Of a DNA stretch of 6,743 nucleotides, positions 5,004 to 6,743 are shown in pieces. The stretch's first letter is position 1, and every line of letters begins with the position of its first letter. The position numbers and the translations under genes were made by a program. This DNA is from an uncultured Leuconostoc sp. (GTDB lineage: Bacteria > Bacillota > Bacilli > Lactobacillales > Lactobacillaceae), in assembly GCA_900554745.1 (NCBI GenBank), contig USIU01000069.1, forward strand, positions 1 to 6,743, written 5' to 3'. A model generated the notes under the pieces. It had not been told where the DNA came from. It made no database searches and was given only the letters and a program-made list of their open reading frames with translations.

Positions 5004-5857
5004 TGGTTAGTATGAAGAAAAAAATCATTGTTAATACATTAGTTGGCTTATTGTTTGTTGGCGTGGTGATTTGGGCGGCGATGAGCTTAAGTAGTGGTGC
5101 GAAACGAACGGCACAAAATGAACAACAAACCACGCAAACGGATGAATGGGCACGTATTAAGAAAGCCAAGCAAATTACGATCGGTTTGGATGACACGTTT
5201 GTCCCCATGGGCTTCCGGGACAAAGCCGGCAACATTGTTGGTTTTGATGTTGACTTGGCAACTGCGGTGTTTAAGACGATGGGAATTAAGGTAAAATGGC
5301 AGCCAATTGACTGGTCGATGAAAGAAACCGAACTGAACACAGGCAATATCGATGCGATTTGGAATGGTTATACGGTTACAGCGGCACGTGAAAAGCAAGT
5401 GGCCTTTTCAAAGCCTTACCACAAAGCAACTCAGGTCTTGGTCACGCTCAAGAAAAACAATATCAATCGTTTCTCAGATATGAAAGACAAAGTGTTGGGG
5501 GATCAAACCGCTTCGAGTGGTGATGAAGGATTTAACAAGTACCCAAAGGTGCTGAAGCAATACGTGAAAGATCAAAAAGTCGTGGGATATGATACGTTTG
5601 ATAAAGCGTTTAATGATTTAAATGCTGGTCGTATTGACGGGTTGTTAATCGATGAAGACTATGCGCGTTATTATGTTGCCCACCAACCAAATCCGAAGGC
5701 CTACACAGTGACTGTTGGCGACTTTCCAATTGATCAAACGGCCGTGGGCTTCCGAAAGTCTGACCAACAATTGCGTCAGGCAGTCGATCAAACATTGGCT
5801 ACTTTCAAAAAAGATGGGCGTTTAACACAAATTGAAAACAAATGGTTCTCGAACTAA
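5003..5857 (+). CDS. amino acid ABC importer, substrate-binding protein (membrane-anchored)
   Basis: Extracytoplasmic receptor of the importer, SBP_bac_3 fold. An N-terminal basic patch (KKK) and one hydrophobic helix (about 8-29) lead to a linker and a two-lobed domain. The domain opens with KQITIGLDDTFVPMGFRD, then GNIVGFDVDLATAVFKTMG. Ligand contacts expected in the family are visible: TVTAAR (124-129; R129 for the alpha-carboxylate) and an acidic IDED (216-219) for the alpha-amino group. There is no cysteine anywhere in the protein, so no lipobox: it is either held by an uncleaved helix or secreted, unlike the usual lipoprotein receptors of Gram-positives. I prefer ATG 5003, 9 nt after GGAGGT (4988-4993) and sharing a base with the ATPase stop; TTG 5000 is possible and adds one residue. 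Confidence 0.93.
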   Translation: MVSMKKKIIVNTLVGLLFVGVVIWAAMSLSSGAKRTAQNEQQTTQTDEWARIKKAKQITIGLDDTFVPMGFRDKAGNIVGFDVDLATAVFKTMGIKVKWQPIDWSMKETELNTGNIDAIWNGYTVTAAREKQVAFSKPYHKATQVLVTLKKNNINRFSDMKDKVLGDQTASSGDEGFNKYPKVLKQYVKDQKVVGYDTFDKAFNDLNAGRIDGLLIDEDYARYYVAHQPNPKAYTVTVGDFPIDQTAVGFRKSDQQLRQAVDQTLATFKKDGRLTQIENKWFSN

Positions 5858-5860
5858 TTC

Positions 5861-5896
5861 AAAAAGCCAAAGTGGTTGTCCACATTGGCTTTTTTT
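5861..5896 (+). terminator. terminator of the transporter operon
   Basis: Hairpin AGCCAA-A-GTGG (5865-5875), loop TTGT, CCAC-A-TTGGCT (5880-5890), with one internal A-A mismatch. It is flanked by AAAA and seven T (5890-5896), starts three bases after the substrate-binding protein stop, and could work in both directions. Confidence 0.9.
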
Positions 5897-5918
5897 GCGG
5901 TTATTGGCAGCATCAATT

Positions 5919-5948
5919 TTGTCATATGAACGTAAAAAATGTTAAACT
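5919..5948 (+). promoter_or_regulatory. weak candidate promoter for cardiolipin synthase
   Basis: TTGTCA (5919-5924), 18-bp spacer, TAAACT (5943-5948; four of six bases match). A promoter is expected because the transporter terminator lies just upstream, but TATTAT at 5954-5959 is an alternative -10 without a clear -35, so the exact site is uncertain. Confidence 0.35.
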
Positions 5949-5986
5949 AGTACTATTATTGATTATAGAGAGATAAGAGGTGTGAG

Positions 5987-6743
5987 ATGCTAGGAGATTC
6001 ATTGTGGATAATCCTTTTAATTCTTTTAGTTGCCAACACATTTGGGGCGATTATTACTGTCTTTAGTCAACAACGTGATATTGCATCGATTTGGGCGTGG
6101 TTGTTAGTCTTGATTATGTTGCCCGTGTTAGGGTTTGTCATCTTTTTCTTTGTGGGGAGTCGTATTTCTGGGAAACAAATATTCCGCTTACGGACACAAG
6201 AACAACTTGGGCTGGAACAAATTGCCGATAACCAACGGCGCCAGTTAGAAGCGATTGAACAATTATTACCAATTCCCAATTCTGCTACCGAATTGGCAAA
6301 CTTGTTTTTACGAACTGACGAATCCGTTTTAACGCGTGGTAATCAAATCAAAATCTTTACCAATGGGCCGGATAAATTCAAGTCTTTATTTGAAGATATC
6401 CGACAAGCCACGCATCATGTTCATTTGGAGTATTTTACGATTGATGATGACCATATTGGCAATCAGTTGGTTGACTTACTCACGCAAAAAGCACGAGAAG
6501 GGGTGGATGTTCATGTGATTTTTGATCAATTTGGCTCACATGGGCAACACCGCGACATGTACAAACGACTCCGTGAAGCAGGCGGTGTCGTTGCGCCATT
6601 TTTAATGCGTCGCTTCCAACTTTTGACGCTACGGTTTAATTTCCGAAACCACCGTAAAATTGCTATAATTGACGGTAAAATTGGTTATATCGGTGGGTTA
6701 AATGTGGGCGATCAATACGTGGATCGTTCAAAGAAATTTGGCC
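5987..6743 (+). CDS. cls: cardiolipin synthase, N-terminal half (partial)
   Basis: Phospholipase D-family membrane enzyme that condenses two phosphatidylglycerols into cardiolipin and glycerol. The visible 252 residues run off the window; the family is about 480-500 long. Two N-terminal transmembrane helices (about 5-25 and 34-57, the latter containing WLLVLIMLPVLGFVIFFFVG) precede the first PLD domain. That domain shows HVHLEYFTIDDD and the catalytic HKD motif H222-R-K224-x4-D229 (NHRKIAIIDG), followed by GYIGGLNVGDQY. The second HKD motif would lie beyond the end. The ATG at 5987 follows AGAGG (5976-5980) by 6 nt and gives the canonical N-terminus. The gene is separated from the transporter by a terminator, so it is its own unit. 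Confidence 0.95.
   Translation, partial: MLGDSLWIILLILLVANTFGAIITVFSQQRDIASIWAWLLVLIMLPVLGFVIFFFVGSRISGKQIFRLRTQEQLGLEQIADNQRRQLEAIEQLLPIPNSATELANLFLRTDESVLTRGNQIKIFTNGPDKFKSLFEDIRQATHHVHLEYFTIDDDHIGNQLVDLLTQKAREGVDVHVIFDQFGSHGQHRDMYKRLREAGGVVAPFLMRRFQLLTLRFNFRNHRKIAIIDGKIGYIGGLNVGDQYVDRSKKFG

Noticed and set aside
4930..5346. Minus-strand open frame of 138 codons
   Set aside because: Antisense to the ATPase end and receptor start, both of which have intact motifs; no ribosome binding logic or domain.

Overview
The window looks like chromosome of a low-to-moderate GC lactic acid bacterium (Firmicutes, Lactobacillales). The signs are a perfect CIRCE element, strong AGGAGG-type ribosome binding sites, a T-box leader, an mreBCD cell-shape operon and an intrinsic terminator after almost every unit. 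A Weissella-like member of the Lactobacillaceae is my best guess from gene content, but this is inference, not a match.

Layout. (1) Positions 1-375, minus strand: the start of a Clp/Hsp100 AAA+ ATPase, with an extended -10 promoter and a CIRCE operator upstream. (2) 530-703, plus: a 57-residue small protein of unknown function, divergent from clp. (3) 805-3271, plus: mreB, mreC and mreD, the rod-complex genes guiding lateral wall synthesis. An intrinsic terminator lies between mreB and mreC, and mreC and mreD are joined stop-to-start. (4) 3272-3719: a 448-base gene-free leader. It has a sigma-A promoter, a full T-box (Stem I, II, III, antiterminator, 18-bp terminator) and then a second T-box antiterminator/terminator module without its own Stem I. 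(5) 3720-5857: a three-gene polar amino acid ABC importer (permease, ATPase, substrate-binding protein), tightly coupled and closed by a terminator. (6) 5987 to the window end: the 5' part of a cardiolipin synthase.

How it works together. The transporter should be made only when its cognate tRNA is uncharged. The specifier loop at 3396-3403 reads best as CAC (His) by position, but overlaps AAC (Asn), and the UGGC bulges suit a G73 tRNA such as tRNA-Asn better than the C73 of bacterial tRNA-His. The most notable observation is the composite riboswitch: one decoding domain followed by two complete antiterminator/terminator switches, with a 10-nt complementarity that could bridge them. mreBCD and cls act at the cell envelope; the Clp ATPase belongs to protein quality control under HrcA.
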